Assembly (NCBI GenBank): GCA_015548865.1 | Contig: JADMXW010000013.1 | Location: 62,001 to 126,000 of the forward strand | Direction: 5' to 3' | Length of the DNA: 64,000 nucleotides | From: Serratia marcescens | GTDB lineage: Bacteria; Pseudomonadota; Gammaproteobacteria; Enterobacterales; Enterobacteriaceae | Part shown: in pieces, positions 33,249 to 41,326 of the stretch | How the letters are laid out: the number at the start of each line of letters is the position of its first letter | Position numbering within the stretch: the stretch's first letter is position 1 | Translations under genes and position numbers: made by a program | Notes under the pieces: model-generated | Seen by the model: only the letters and a program-made list of their open reading frames with translations | Told to the model about the DNA's origin: nothing | The model's database searches: none

Positions 33249-33994
33249 GCGATCCGGCCGCCACCGCGCAACGCCAGCAGAACCGCCAGCAAGGGCTGAT
33301 CGCCAGCATCATCACGATGCCGTTTCGCCTGTTCGGGGTTCTGTGCGGCTCGCTGCTGCTGTGCATCGTCATCGAATGCGTGGGCATGCACCTGTTCTGG
33401 CCGGACGAAGGGTGGCGGCATGCACAGGGAATGCTCGACTATGAGCTGGCCCAGCTCTCCGGTCATTTCACCCGCAGCGCTCTGGTGCAGGAACCGGGAC
33501 GCACCGCGCATTGGCTGGTCGAACAGGCCTATGAATGGATCTTCGTCAAGACAGGCTTACTGGAGTGGATGCGTAACGCCGCGAACCAGGCCAGCGCTCC
33601 CAGCCACAGCGGAACGCGCGATTTCCGGTACTACATCAGCCAGGCATATGTCTGGATAGAAAGCTATCTGATCGCCGCGGCGTTCACGACCCTGGTGTTC
33701 ATCGTGCGCCTGATGGTGCTGGTGCTCACGTTGCCGCTGTTCCTGATGGCCGCCTTCGTGGGCCTGGTCGACGGCCTGGTCCGCCGCGACATCCGCCGTT
33801 TCGGCGCCGGACGAGAATCCGGCTTCATCTATCATCGCGCCAAAGCATCGCTGATGCCGCTGGCCGTGCTGCCATGGGTGATCTACCTGGCGCTTCCTGT
33901 GAGCATCAGCCCCTTGCTCATCCTGCTGCCGAGCGCGGTGCTGCTGGGATTGGCGACGGACATCGCAGCCGGAAGTTTCAAAAAGTATTTGTGA
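33245..33994 (+). CDS. TIGR03747/PFL_4697-type ICE membrane protein
   Basis: The 249-residue protein has four hydrophobic segments: FGVLCGSLLLCIVIECVG, AAAFTTLVFIVRLMVLVLTLP, LFLMAAFVGLVDGLV and PLAVLPWVIYLALPVSISPL. The loop VRRDIRRFGAGRESGFIYHR is characteristic of the family. It is always found right after traD and may help recruit or regulate the coupling protein. ATGA overlap with traD. Confidence 0.88.
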   Translation: MSDPAATAQRQQNRQQGLIASIITMPFRLFGVLCGSLLLCIVIECVGMHLFWPDEGWRHAQGMLDYELAQLSGHFTRSALVQEPGRTAHWLVEQAYEWIFVKTGLLEWMRNAANQASAPSHSGTRDFRYYISQAYVWIESYLIAAAFTTLVFIVRLMVLVLTLPLFLMAAFVGLVDGLVRRDIRRFGAGRESGFIYHRAKASLMPLAVLPWVIYLALPVSISPLLILLPSAVLLGLATDIAAGSFKKYL

Positions 33995-34186
33995 CCTTAT
34001 CCTCTTCAGATATTTGCGATGCAATTCCACTCGGAATATTGATCGGCCATAACGATCAATTTTCACTTATTGATCTGTGAAAACATTTATGAAAAACGAA
34101 ATACTTCTGCCATGTTGGAATTCTGCCCGGTACTTCACGATGAGGAAGCCCGGAGTGGAATAGCGACCAACACCATGGAAACCCCC

Positions 34187-34213
34187 GCCCGCGCTTTCCT
34201 AGCCGGGCTTTTT
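34187..34213 (+). terminator. Probable terminator between the traD operon and csrA
   Basis: GCCCG pairs with CGGGC across a 12-nt spacer and is followed by TTTTT. The 278 bp between the two genes otherwise contain an AT-rich stretch (33995-34120) but no gene. Confidence 0.6.
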
Positions 34214-34272
34214 CGTCTGGTCGCAGTAGGCTTTTCCGACAAACAGCACAAATCGCCAACAAGGAGGGCCAT

Positions 34273-34470
34273 ATGCTCATTTTGACGCGCCGTATTGGCG
34301 AGACCATCCATATCGGCGATGACATCACCGTCACCGTTCTTGGCATCAACGGCCAGCAGGTGAAATTCGGAACAACCGCACCGAGGGAAGTGGATGTTCA
34401 TCGGCAGGAAATCTACGAGCGAATTCATCCCGGAAGTGCTTCGAATTTCTCCGGCAAGTACCCTTACTAG
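34273..34470 (+). CDS. csrA: ICE-encoded CsrA/RsmA-family translational regulator
   Basis: The 65-residue protein [20 protein letters not shown] has all the RNA-binding residues known for CsrA: L4 and R6 in the first strand and the arginine of [13 protein letters not shown], the equivalent of R44. CsrA dimers bind GGA-containing hairpins at ribosome sites and block translation. A strong AAGGAGG precedes the ATG. It stands alone between the traD group and hipBA, which is cargo inside the transfer cluster. It could regulate ICE or host genes such as those for pili and c-di-GMP. Confidence 0.9.
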   Translation: MLILTRRIGETIHIGDDITVTVLGINGQQVKFGTTAPREVDVHRQEIYERIHPGSASNFSGKYPY

Positions 34471-34520
34471 ACGCAACGAAAACGGGCGCAGTTGTTAGCG
34501 CCCATATCCTCCAGATTCGA

Positions 34521-35810
34521 TCAGCCCAGCAACGCTTTCGCAAGCGACATCTGCTCATGCTCGAACGCCGGCGCAAAGTCGTCCAGCTCGTTCGCGCGCA
34601 GCCCCACCGCCGCACCAAGCGCGACCTGCCGCCAATCCAGCACGGCGGCATGCACCTGCGCCAGCACAGCCAGCGCATCGTTTCTGCTCAATGAAAAATA
34701 GGCGCTTCGGGCCAGCAGCATCTCAAGGTCGGTGATCGGTCCGTCCTGTTCCGACAGCCATGTTTTCGATTCCCGATCCTTGTCGGGGAAGGGATTGATG
34801 TCGAACGCCGGCGCCAACCGCCAAAGTCCCTTTTCGACGTGCAGAAAACCATGGTTCTGCAGGTGGTCATCCACATTGGTGATCAGCAGGTTGAAGACCA
34901 GCCGCCGCCACAATTGCTGCACATCCGCGGTTGGTGAATGTCCCACGGAACGGATGGCATCGGCGATCTCGGTATAGCTCCGGTCCTCTTCTCGTGAGGC
35001 CTGGAGCAAGGATGCAGCGGACTGGTACGGAATGCGTCCATCAACCCCATCGCGATCGAAGCGGCGAATGACCGCGACCGGCGTGCCCTCGATCTCGACG
35101 ATGCGGGCAGGCGCGGCATCGATGCCGGCGCGCTGCGCCAGGCACAGGGCCAGCACCTCGCCACGTGTCACGCTGCGCGTATCCCCCACGCTCGGGAATT
35201 TTCCGATCGCCAGCGCGCCATCCTCATCGACCACCGTGCTCTTGGGACGCATGCCGCCAAGCGAGGTGCCCTTGCCTTGCAGGTAGCGCAGATCTTCGGT
35301 GCTTTCCTGACCCTGCTCGACCGCGCGGCTCGCCTGGTAGATGCGCTGCAGCTCCAGAAGCGGCGGCGTGCTGCGCCGGCCTTCATCGACCGTCCTGCAA
35401 TAGCGCCCATCCTGATCACGCAGACGCAACGCGCCCACCCGGCTGAAGTCGTCGACCGCCAGCAGGTAATCCAGCTCGGTCAGGGGTGCGAGGGCCGCGT
35501 TTTCCTTGCGGCGCTTGGCGTGGTCCCGCGCGATGACCCTGCGCCCCCAGGCGTCCGGCGCTGTATCGCCAATGGCGAAGTGAAAGACCGAATCGTGCGC
35601 TGACGGCGCGCGGCGTGGCTGATAGCCAGAGTGAAGCGCGAGGTCGGCAGACACATTGAACCCGTCCGGGTTTGCCAGCCAGCTCTGGTCGTAGGCAAAG
35701 GTGGTGTTTTCGCGACGCCCCTGCTTGACATAAACGAGGGTGCCGACAGGCGTGCCGGCCTTGCCGATGCAGACCTGGATCTGCTGGCGTATCGAAACTG
35801 CGGATTTCAT
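34521..35810 (-). CDS. HipA-family serine/threonine kinase toxin
   Basis: The 429-residue HipA-like toxin has an N-terminal subdomain (VGTLVYVKQGRRENTTFAYD), the nucleotide loop GTSLGGMRPKSTV, the phosphate-binding lysine in ALAIGKFPS, the catalytic segment NVDDHLQNHGFLHVEKGLW and the DFG-like LAPAFDINPFPD. Kinase residues are intact. HipA toxins phosphorylate aminoacyl-tRNA synthetases (GltX for E. coli HipA). It is the second gene of a minus-strand pair, overlapping hipB by 4 bp. Confidence 0.88.
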   Translation of the reverse strand: MKSAVSIRQQIQVCIGKAGTPVGTLVYVKQGRRENTTFAYDQSWLANPDGFNVSADLALHSGYQPRRAPSAHDSVFHFAIGDTAPDAWGRRVIARDHAKRRKENAALAPLTELDYLLAVDDFSRVGALRLRDQDGRYCRTVDEGRRSTPPLLELQRIYQASRAVEQGQESTEDLRYLQGKGTSLGGMRPKSTVVDEDGALAIGKFPSVGDTRSVTRGEVLALCLAQRAGIDAAPARIVEIEGTPVAVIRRFDRDGVDGRIPYQSAASLLQASREEDRSYTEIADAIRSVGHSPTADVQQLWRRLVFNLLITNVDDHLQNHGFLHVEKGLWRLAPAFDINPFPDKDRESKTWLSEQDGPITDLEMLLARSAYFSLSRNDALAVLAQVHAAVLDWRQVALGAAVGLRANELDDFAPAFEHEQMSLAKALLG

Positions 35811-36175
35811 AGTGCCCCCGATGTCGGCGGCTTGCTGCGCACACGTTTGGGAAGATGTTCGTCCATCAAGGTCAGGCCGATGTCGTCGCGCGCGGTATCC
35901 AGCAGGCCGGCAAGGGCCTGTATCTCGCCGAAGACATGCAGGGCGCGGGCGAAGAAGTGGATAGGCACGCGCACGTCGCCTTTTTCCATGCGCCGGACGG
36001 TAGACACGGATGCACCCATCCGCTCGGCCAGCGAGGCCTGCGAAATCCGGCGGCGCCTGCGCGCCAGCGCGACGTCGCTGCCGAGCTTGCGGATCGCACG
36101 CTCGACGGGTAACGGCAGCGGCACATCTAATTTATCGCTCTCACGGGAGCGTCTATCTGCGTTATCTGTCTTCAT
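35807..36175 (-). CDS. HipB-like XRE-family antitoxin
   Basis: This DNA-binding antitoxin has an XRE helix-turn-helix (ALARRRRRISQASLAERMGA followed by SVSTVRRMEKGD). The ATG at 36175 (MKTDNADRRS) is the likeliest start; a TTG at 36211 would add 12 residues. There is no strong ribosome site. It precedes and overlaps the hipA toxin. A C-terminal tail (DIGLTLMDEHLPKRVRSKPP) would contact the toxin. The 330 bp between it and the next plus-strand gene hold no other gene but should carry the divergent promoters. Confidence 0.85.
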   Translation of the reverse strand: MKTDNADRRSRESDKLDVPLPLPVERAIRKLGSDVALARRRRRISQASLAERMGASVSTVRRMEKGDVRVPIHFFARALHVFGEIQALAGLLDTARDDIGLTLMDEHLPKRVRSKPPTSGAL

Positions 36176-36508
36176 GAGATGGATTATTGCATTTCCCGCC
36201 CAAGCTTTCAATAACCGTTCCCAACAGAACGAAATTGGCAGATTAGCACCCTCATCAGGATGCTTTTATGCGTTCCCTGCGTGCCTGCTTCCAACGCGAG
36301 CGTACAAGCCGCATTCGATCCCCACACCGCGCTCCGACACCTTGCAGAACACCCAGAACCGACCGTAGCCGATACCTCATGTGCGCCTCCAGACGCACAC
36401 ACCCCCGGCATCCCAAGAATGTGGTGAGCCGCCAGTTCCCATTGTTTGCGGCTTTCACGCGCTCTCCGCCGCAGCATCAAGCCATTACGCATCAACGGGG
36501 AATGCACG

Positions 36509-36865
36509 ATGGCACGGTCCTACCGCTCGGCACTTGCAAGGCGCGGCGCGCTCGCGGCGCTGCTGCTTGCCGGCCTGTCGACGGCTCTGCCGGCGACCGC
36601 GGCCGACGACAGCAATGAGAAGGAACATCTGGCGGCAGTCGTTCGCCAGCTGGACCTGCTCGATCGCCTCGCGAAGCAGTCCGCGGCGACCGCATCGCAG
36701 GAGCGCGCCCGCTATCACTTCGACTACACGCGCCTTGCCGCTGACCTGCAGCGCATGCGGGCCGGCATCAACGACTACCTGACGCCGCAGCGCGCCCAGC
36801 CGCGCGACCCCGCGGCGTTGCAGGGCGACTACCGACAGGACTCCGAACAGGAGCCGAAGAAATGA
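36509..36865 (+). CDS. RAQPRD-family ICE protein
   Basis: The 118-residue exported protein has a signal peptide (MARSYRSALARRGALAALLL, cleavage after PATAA). It contains the name-giving motif RAQPRDP in DYLTPQRAQPRDPAALQGDY. A short helical region precedes it (HLAAVVRQLDLLDRLAKQSA). It is a periplasmic part of the transfer system. The ATG at 36509 is preceded by GGGG; longer in-frame alternatives lack a start with a signal. It overlaps the next gene by 4 bp. Confidence 0.9.
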   Translation: MARSYRSALARRGALAALLLAGLSTALPATAADDSNEKEHLAAVVRQLDLLDRLAKQSAATASQERARYHFDYTRLAADLQRMRAGINDYLTPQRAQPRDPAALQGDYRQDSEQEPKK

Positions 36866-37095
36866 ATGCCAGCCAGATCACCGCCTTCCAGGCCAACGGC
36901 GGCTTCACCCCATCCGCCGTGTCCGTCGTGCTGGTCGGCGCGGTGTTCGCAGTCCTGCTGCTGTGGGGCGTGTGGGCGCTGCGCACTGCCTATGTCGGCT
37001 GGTCGGAGCAGCGGATTTCCCAGCGTCAGTTCCTCGGCGTCGCGGTGCGTTTTGTCGCGATGTACGTCGTGCTGACTTTTTTCCTCCTCTCGTAA
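36862..37095 (+). CDS. TIGR03758/PFL_4701-type small membrane protein
   Basis: The 77-residue protein has two hydrophobic segments (AVSVVLVGAVFAVLLLWGVW and VRFVAMYVVLTFFLLS) and the conserved opening MNASQITAFQANGGFTPSAV. It is one of the two small inner-membrane proteins always following RAQPRD in this class of element, possibly the pilin-like or channel core component. It is coupled to the RAQPRD gene by an ATGA. Confidence 0.85.
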   Translation: MNASQITAFQANGGFTPSAVSVVLVGAVFAVLLLWGVWALRTAYVGWSEQRISQRQFLGVAVRFVAMYVVLTFFLLS

Positions 37096-37111
37096 CGCAA
37101 AGGCTCACATC

Positions 37112-37477
37112 ATGAACCCGGTTTCGCATCCCTTCCGCTCCACGCGCATCGCAGCCCTGGCGTCCCTGCCGGCGTTTGCCATGCTGAGTTCACTCGCCCA
37201 GGCCCAGGGCCTGCCCACGCTTGAAGACCCGTCTCGCGGCACGGGCTCGGGCATCATGGATACGCTGCGCAACTACGGCTACGACATCGTGATGCTGATC
37301 GCCTTGCTGGTGGTCGCGTCGATGTTCGTGGGCGTGTGCTACCACGCCTACGGCACGTATGCCGAAATCCACACAGGCCGTAAAACGTGGGGCCAGTTCG
37401 GCCTGACCGTTGCGGTGGGCGCCGTCCTCCTGGTCGTGGGCATCTGGCTGCTCACCGAAGCCACCGGCGTTCTGTGA
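37112..37477 (+). CDS. TIGR03745/PFL_4702-type membrane protein (pilin-like)
   Basis: The 121-residue protein has a signal peptide (LASLPAFAMLSSLAQAQG) and two further hydrophobic segments (IVMLIALLVVASMFVGVCYH, and FGLTVAVGAVLLVVGIWLLT). Size and topology resemble VirB2/TraA pilins, with the position between the TIGR03758 and TraL-like genes in agreement. It is therefore the best candidate for the conjugative pilin. Confidence 0.85.
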   Translation: MNPVSHPFRSTRIAALASLPAFAMLSSLAQAQGLPTLEDPSRGTGSGIMDTLRNYGYDIVMLIALLVVASMFVGVCYHAYGTYAEIHTGRKTWGQFGLTVAVGAVLLVVGIWLLTEATGVL

Positions 37478-37486
37478 GGGTCGAAC

Positions 37487-37888
37487 ATGCCTGAGCATCA
37501 GGACGTCCGGCCTGACGGAACGGTAGCGTTCCTGCCGCATCGCCTCAATCGCCATCCCGTGGTCGTGCGCGGCCTCACGGCGGATGAGTTGTGGGTGTGC
37601 GCAGGCCTGTCGGGCGCGGCCGGCCTGTCAGTGGGCATTCCGCTGGCGATCGTCTTCTCGATGATCGCCATCGCGCCCACCGCCATCGTGCTCGGCATCG
37701 CCGCCGGCGTCTTCGCGGGCGGCGGCATGCTGCGCCGCCAGAAACGCGGCAGGCCCGACACCTGGCTGTACCGGCAGATCCAGTGGTGGATCGCGCGGCG
37801 GCATCCTGGCCTGGCCCAGTTCATCGGCGGCCGCGATCTGGTGACCCGTTCGGGCTACTGGACCACCAGACGGAGGACCGCCTCGTGA
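37487..37888 (+). CDS. TIGR03750 conjugal transfer protein (TraL/VirB3-like)
   Basis: The 133-residue protein begins with a cytoplasmic stretch (VRPDGTVAFLPHRLNRHPVV) and then two close membrane segments (LWVCAGLSGAAGLSVGIPLA and IVFSMIAIAPTAIVLGIAAG), ending in a basic region (RRQKRGRPDTWLYRQIQWWI). The layout is that of VirB3/TraL proteins. It overlaps the next gene by 4 bp (GTGA). Confidence 0.87.
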   Translation: MPEHQDVRPDGTVAFLPHRLNRHPVVVRGLTADELWVCAGLSGAAGLSVGIPLAIVFSMIAIAPTAIVLGIAAGVFAGGGMLRRQKRGRPDTWLYRQIQWWIARRHPGLAQFIGGRDLVTRSGYWTTRRRTAS

Positions 37889-38577
37889 GCCGGTTCAAAA
37901 ATGAGATCACCCACCTGCAGGCGCACATCAAGACCCTGCGCCTCGGTGCGGGCGCCTTGCTCCTGGTGGCCCTGGTGATGGGGATCGGCTGGTGGAACGC
38001 GCCACGCGACCTGACCATCCACGTGCCGCCGGACCTGCGCTCGGGCAGCACCAGGAAATGGTGGGAGGTGCCGCCAGAGTCGGTCTATTCCTTCTCGTTC
38101 TATATCTGGCAGCAACTCCAGCGCTGGCCCGTCAACGGCGATGAAGACTACGCCCGCAACATCCATGTGCTGTCGCCGTACTTCACGCCATCCTGCCAGA
38201 GCTTCCTGCGCCACGACTACGAGTACCGCCGTACGGCCGGAGAGCTGCGTCAGCGGGTACGCGGGATCTACGAGATCCCCGGCCGGGGCTACGGCGAAGA
38301 CCCCACGCTGCGGGTAAAGGCGGTCTCGGACCGCGACTGGATCGTCACGCTCGATGTCACGGCGGACGAATACTACGGCTCCGAACAGGTCAAGCGCGCG
38401 TTGGTGCGCTACCCCCTCAAGGTGGTGCGTTCGGATGTCGATCCGGAACGCAACCCATTCGGCCTGGCCATCGACTGCTACAGCGGTGCGCCGCAGCGCA
38501 TCACCACCCCCGACCCCGTGACACCGACCGGTACGACATCCGGCGGGCTCGGCGGCGCTTTGGGAGAGACGCCATGA
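37885..38577 (+). CDS. TIGR03746/PFL_4703-type protein (TraE/VirB8-like)
   Basis: The 230-residue protein starts at a GTG that overlaps the previous stop (MSRFKNEITHLQAHIKTLRL); the open frame extends upstream but only as a shadow of the previous gene. One N-terminal membrane segment (LGAGALLLVALVMGIGWWNA) is followed by a periplasmic domain with WWEVPPESVYSFSFYIWQQL. That is the TraE/VirB8 layout and the family's usual position. It overlaps the next gene by 4 bp. Confidence 0.87.
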   Translation: MSRFKNEITHLQAHIKTLRLGAGALLLVALVMGIGWWNAPRDLTIHVPPDLRSGSTRKWWEVPPESVYSFSFYIWQQLQRWPVNGDEDYARNIHVLSPYFTPSCQSFLRHDYEYRRTAGELRQRVRGIYEIPGRGYGEDPTLRVKAVSDRDWIVTLDVTADEYYGSEQVKRALVRYPLKVVRSDVDPERNPFGLAIDCYSGAPQRITTPDPVTPTGTTSGGLGGALGETP

Positions 38578-39482
38578 AACATGTCCTTTATGCCCTTGGA
38601 CTGCTGGTGACCACGAGTTTGCCGACCACGGTCCAGGCGCTGGAAATCCTGCGCTGGGAGCGGCTGCCGCTGGCGGTGTCCCTGCATGTGGACCAGGAGC
38701 GCGTCGTCTTCATCGACCGCAATGTCCGCGTCGGCGTCCCCGCATCGCTGGCCGGCCGCCTGCGTGTCCAGAGCGCCGGCGGCGCAATCTACCTGCGGGC
38801 CAGCGAGCCGATCGAGCCCACCCGGCTGCAATTGCAGGACGCTGACAGCGGCGCCTTGATCCTGCTGGACATTGCAGCCGAACCTGCACCGGCCGGCCAG
38901 GCGCCGCTGGAGCCGGTGCGCATCGTCGAAGCCGAAGGCACGCCGACCCGTTACGGCGACCTCGCGGCGGCGGCAAAGAGCGACGAAAACGGCACGCAGG
39001 AAGCGGTCTCCCGCACGGCTCGCGAGACGCCCGTTCCCGTGGTGCTGACGCGCTATGCGGCCCAGAACCTTTATGCGCCGCTGCGTACTGTCGAGCCGGT
39101 GTCCGGCATCACGCGCGTCAATCTGAAACGCAACCTGCCACTGGACACCTTGCTGCCGACCCTGCCGGTGCGTGCGCGGGCGCTCGCTGCCTGGCGGCTC
39201 GATGGCCTGTGGGTGACGGCGGTACGCCTGAACAACACCTCGAAGCGCTGGCTCTCCCTCGACCCTCGCGACCTGCAAGGCGACTTCATGACGGGCGCCT
39301 TCCAGCACAACACGCTGGGGCCGGCCGGCACACCCGACGACACCTCGGTCGTCTACCTGGTGACGAAGGGGCACGGGCTGGGTGAATCGCTGCTGCCGAC
39401 GATCAGCCCGGTCAATGCCGCGCTGAACCTGCCGGAACCCAAAACACCGGCCCGCAAGGATGGAGGCCGTCATGAAAGGTAA
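38574..39482 (+). CDS. TIGR03749/PFL_4704-type protein (TraK/VirB9-like)
   Basis: The 302-residue exported protein has a signal peptide (MKHVLYALGLLVTTSLPTTV) and the family block LEILRWERLPLAVSLHVDQE. It is beta-rich throughout, like the secretin-type outer-membrane subunit TraK/VirB9, with DARDL-type strands near the end (KRWLSLDPRDLQGDF). It overlaps the TraB-like gene by 11 bp given the chosen start of the latter. Confidence 0.87.
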   Translation: MKHVLYALGLLVTTSLPTTVQALEILRWERLPLAVSLHVDQERVVFIDRNVRVGVPASLAGRLRVQSAGGAIYLRASEPIEPTRLQLQDADSGALILLDIAAEPAPAGQAPLEPVRIVEAEGTPTRYGDLAAAAKSDENGTQEAVSRTARETPVPVVLTRYAAQNLYAPLRTVEPVSGITRVNLKRNLPLDTLLPTLPVRARALAAWRLDGLWVTAVRLNNTSKRWLSLDPRDLQGDFMTGAFQHNTLGPAGTPDDTSVVYLVTKGHGLGESLLPTISPVNAALNLPEPKTPARKDGGRHER

Positions 39483-40911
39483 TGGCCTGCTCAAGTGGTT
39501 GATGATCCCGATGGCGCTGCTGCTGGTGTTCGTCGGCGTCAAGCTGTTTTCCGGCGGGGGTAGTCAGCCTGGCCGGGACGGCGGAACCCAGCTCACGCCC
39601 GAAGAAGCCAGGGCGCTTGGCATCGAAGGAGACACGCCACGGGACACGGTGGCCACCCTGGTCGGCCAGGTCCGGCAGCTACGCACCGAACTGCAGACGG
39701 CGCTGACCGACAACAAGACCCAGAAGGCGGAGAACGAACGCCTGCGTCAGCGCGAGGGTGCCATCGATCGCCGTATCCAGAGCGCACTGGAGACCGAGCG
39801 CAACCAGCTGAAGAATGACCGCGAGCAGGTTGCCAGCGAACGCCAGCAAACCCAGGGGCTGCTGCAGGACCTGCAGCGCCAGTTCGAAAACCTGAGCGGC
39901 AAGAACGGCCATGCCGATCTGCCGGTCGGTCTTGGCCTTGAACCTGGCGATGGCGCCGGGCTCGGAACCGATGGCGTGCGCTGGATCGAGCCGGAAGATG
40001 CGCGCAGCGACGGCAAGAGCCGCAGCCCCGGCACAGCCGGGAGCTTCACATTCCCGAACAGCTTCGGCCCGGCACAGAAGACGTTGGACACCACCCGGGA
40101 GACGGTCGCGGATGCCGGAGCCAAGGCGGCCGGCATCTCCACCGCCAGGCCGGTCTATACCGTACCGACCAACGCCACGCTGATGGGTTCGATTTCGATG
40201 ACGGCCTTAATCGGACGTGTGCCCATCGACGGGACCGTGAACGATCCATACCCCTTCAAAGTCCTGATCGGCCCGGACAACCTCACCGCGAACGGCATCG
40301 ACATTCCCGATGTCGCCGGCGCGGTCGTCAGCGGTACGGCGTCGGGCGACTGGACGCTCTCTTGCGTGCGCGGGCAGATCCGCTCGGTCACGTTCGTGTT
40401 CCATGACGGCACCATCCGCACGGTGCCGGAGGACGGCGAGCGTGGCGGCAACCGCCAGCAGAACAGCAACGCCAATGGCAACAGCACACAGGATGGCCTC
40501 GGCTGGATCAGCGATCCCTACGGCATTCCCTGCGTGAGCGGTGAACGGCGCAGCAACGCCCAGCAATACCTGGGCACCCAGGCGCTGATCACCGCGGCCG
40601 GAGCGGGTGCGGCGTCGCTGATCAAGTCGGACAACGGCAGCGTGGCGGTCGTCGCCAACAACAACGGCTCGCTCGGCACGGTCGGCATTTCCGGCAATGA
40701 AGCGATGGGCCGCATCCTCGCCGGCGGCGTCCAGGACATGTCGCAGTGGGTGAACAAGCTCTACGGCCAGGCGTTCGCGGCCGTGTACGTCAAGCCGGGC
40801 GCCAAGGTCGCAGTTCATCTCGAACAACCCCTCACCATCGATTACGACCCGAAGGGGCGCAAGGTCGATCATCGTCTCGGAGGTGCTTCTGATGCACAGG
40901 ATCTGGATTAA
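39472..40911 (+). CDS. TIGR03752/PFL_4705-type protein (TraB/VirB10-like)
   Basis: The 479-residue protein spans the envelope: an N-terminal membrane segment (LLKWLMIPMALLLVFVGVKL), a long coiled coil (about residues 60-140, QLRTELQTALTDNKTQKAEN and following), a proline/glycine-rich stretch and a C-terminal VirB10-like beta domain (from TNATLMGSISMTALIGRVPI). GGAGG 5 bases before the ATG at 39472 favours it over the ATG at 39460. Confidence 0.87.
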   Translation: MKGNGLLKWLMIPMALLLVFVGVKLFSGGGSQPGRDGGTQLTPEEARALGIEGDTPRDTVATLVGQVRQLRTELQTALTDNKTQKAENERLRQREGAIDRRIQSALETERNQLKNDREQVASERQQTQGLLQDLQRQFENLSGKNGHADLPVGLGLEPGDGAGLGTDGVRWIEPEDARSDGKSRSPGTAGSFTFPNSFGPAQKTLDTTRETVADAGAKAAGISTARPVYTVPTNATLMGSISMTALIGRVPIDGTVNDPYPFKVLIGPDNLTANGIDIPDVAGAVVSGTASGDWTLSCVRGQIRSVTFVFHDGTIRTVPEDGERGGNRQQNSNANGNSTQDGLGWISDPYGIPCVSGERRSNAQQYLGTQALITAAGAGAASLIKSDNGSVAVVANNNGSLGTVGISGNEAMGRILAGGVQDMSQWVNKLYGQAFAAVYVKPGAKVAVHLEQPLTIDYDPKGRKVDHRLGGASDAQDLD

Positions 40912-41326
40912 CGGCCTGGCGGTGCTGGTCATCGCCGTTGCGCTTGGCGGTTGCTCGACCAGCAAGGAAAAGCTGCTGCCTCACGATGGGCAGAGCATGC
41001 TGGATATCTGGAACGAGGAAACCGGCGGCAACGCCCGCGGCGGCCAGACCGCCCGGCAGCTGCTCGATGCAAGACAGTCGCTGCGCCGCCCGCTGACCGA
41101 AGTCGATGTGAAGGCCGCGCCGGCGGTCAATGCCAGCTACACCCGCACGGCGCAAAACGAGATCTATCGGCAGTTCCAACGCCTGCCGAATCCCGATCTG
41201 GTGATGTACGTGTTTCCCCATCTCGCGGGCACCGATCCGGTGCCTGTCCCCGGCTACACCACCGTCTTCCCACTGTACCAGCGCGTGCAATACGCCATGC
41301 CGGGCGAACGGACCGAGGATTACTGA
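40892..41326 (+). CDS. TIGR03751 conjugal transfer lipoprotein (TraV/VirB7-like)
   Basis: The 144-residue lipoprotein starts MHRIWINGLAVLVIAVALGG with the lipobox ALGGC. The mature part has the family stretch HDGQSMLDIWNEETGGNARG and ends YTTVFPLYQRVQYAMPGERT. GGAGGT lies 7 bases before the ATG at 40892; a GTG at 40883 is in frame. It overlaps the TraB-like gene by 20 bp and abuts traC in a TGATG. Confidence 0.87.
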   Translation: MHRIWINGLAVLVIAVALGGCSTSKEKLLPHDGQSMLDIWNEETGGNARGGQTARQLLDARQSLRRPLTEVDVKAAPAVNASYTRTAQNEIYRQFQRLPNPDLVMYVFPHLAGTDPVPVPGYTTVFPLYQRVQYAMPGERTEDY

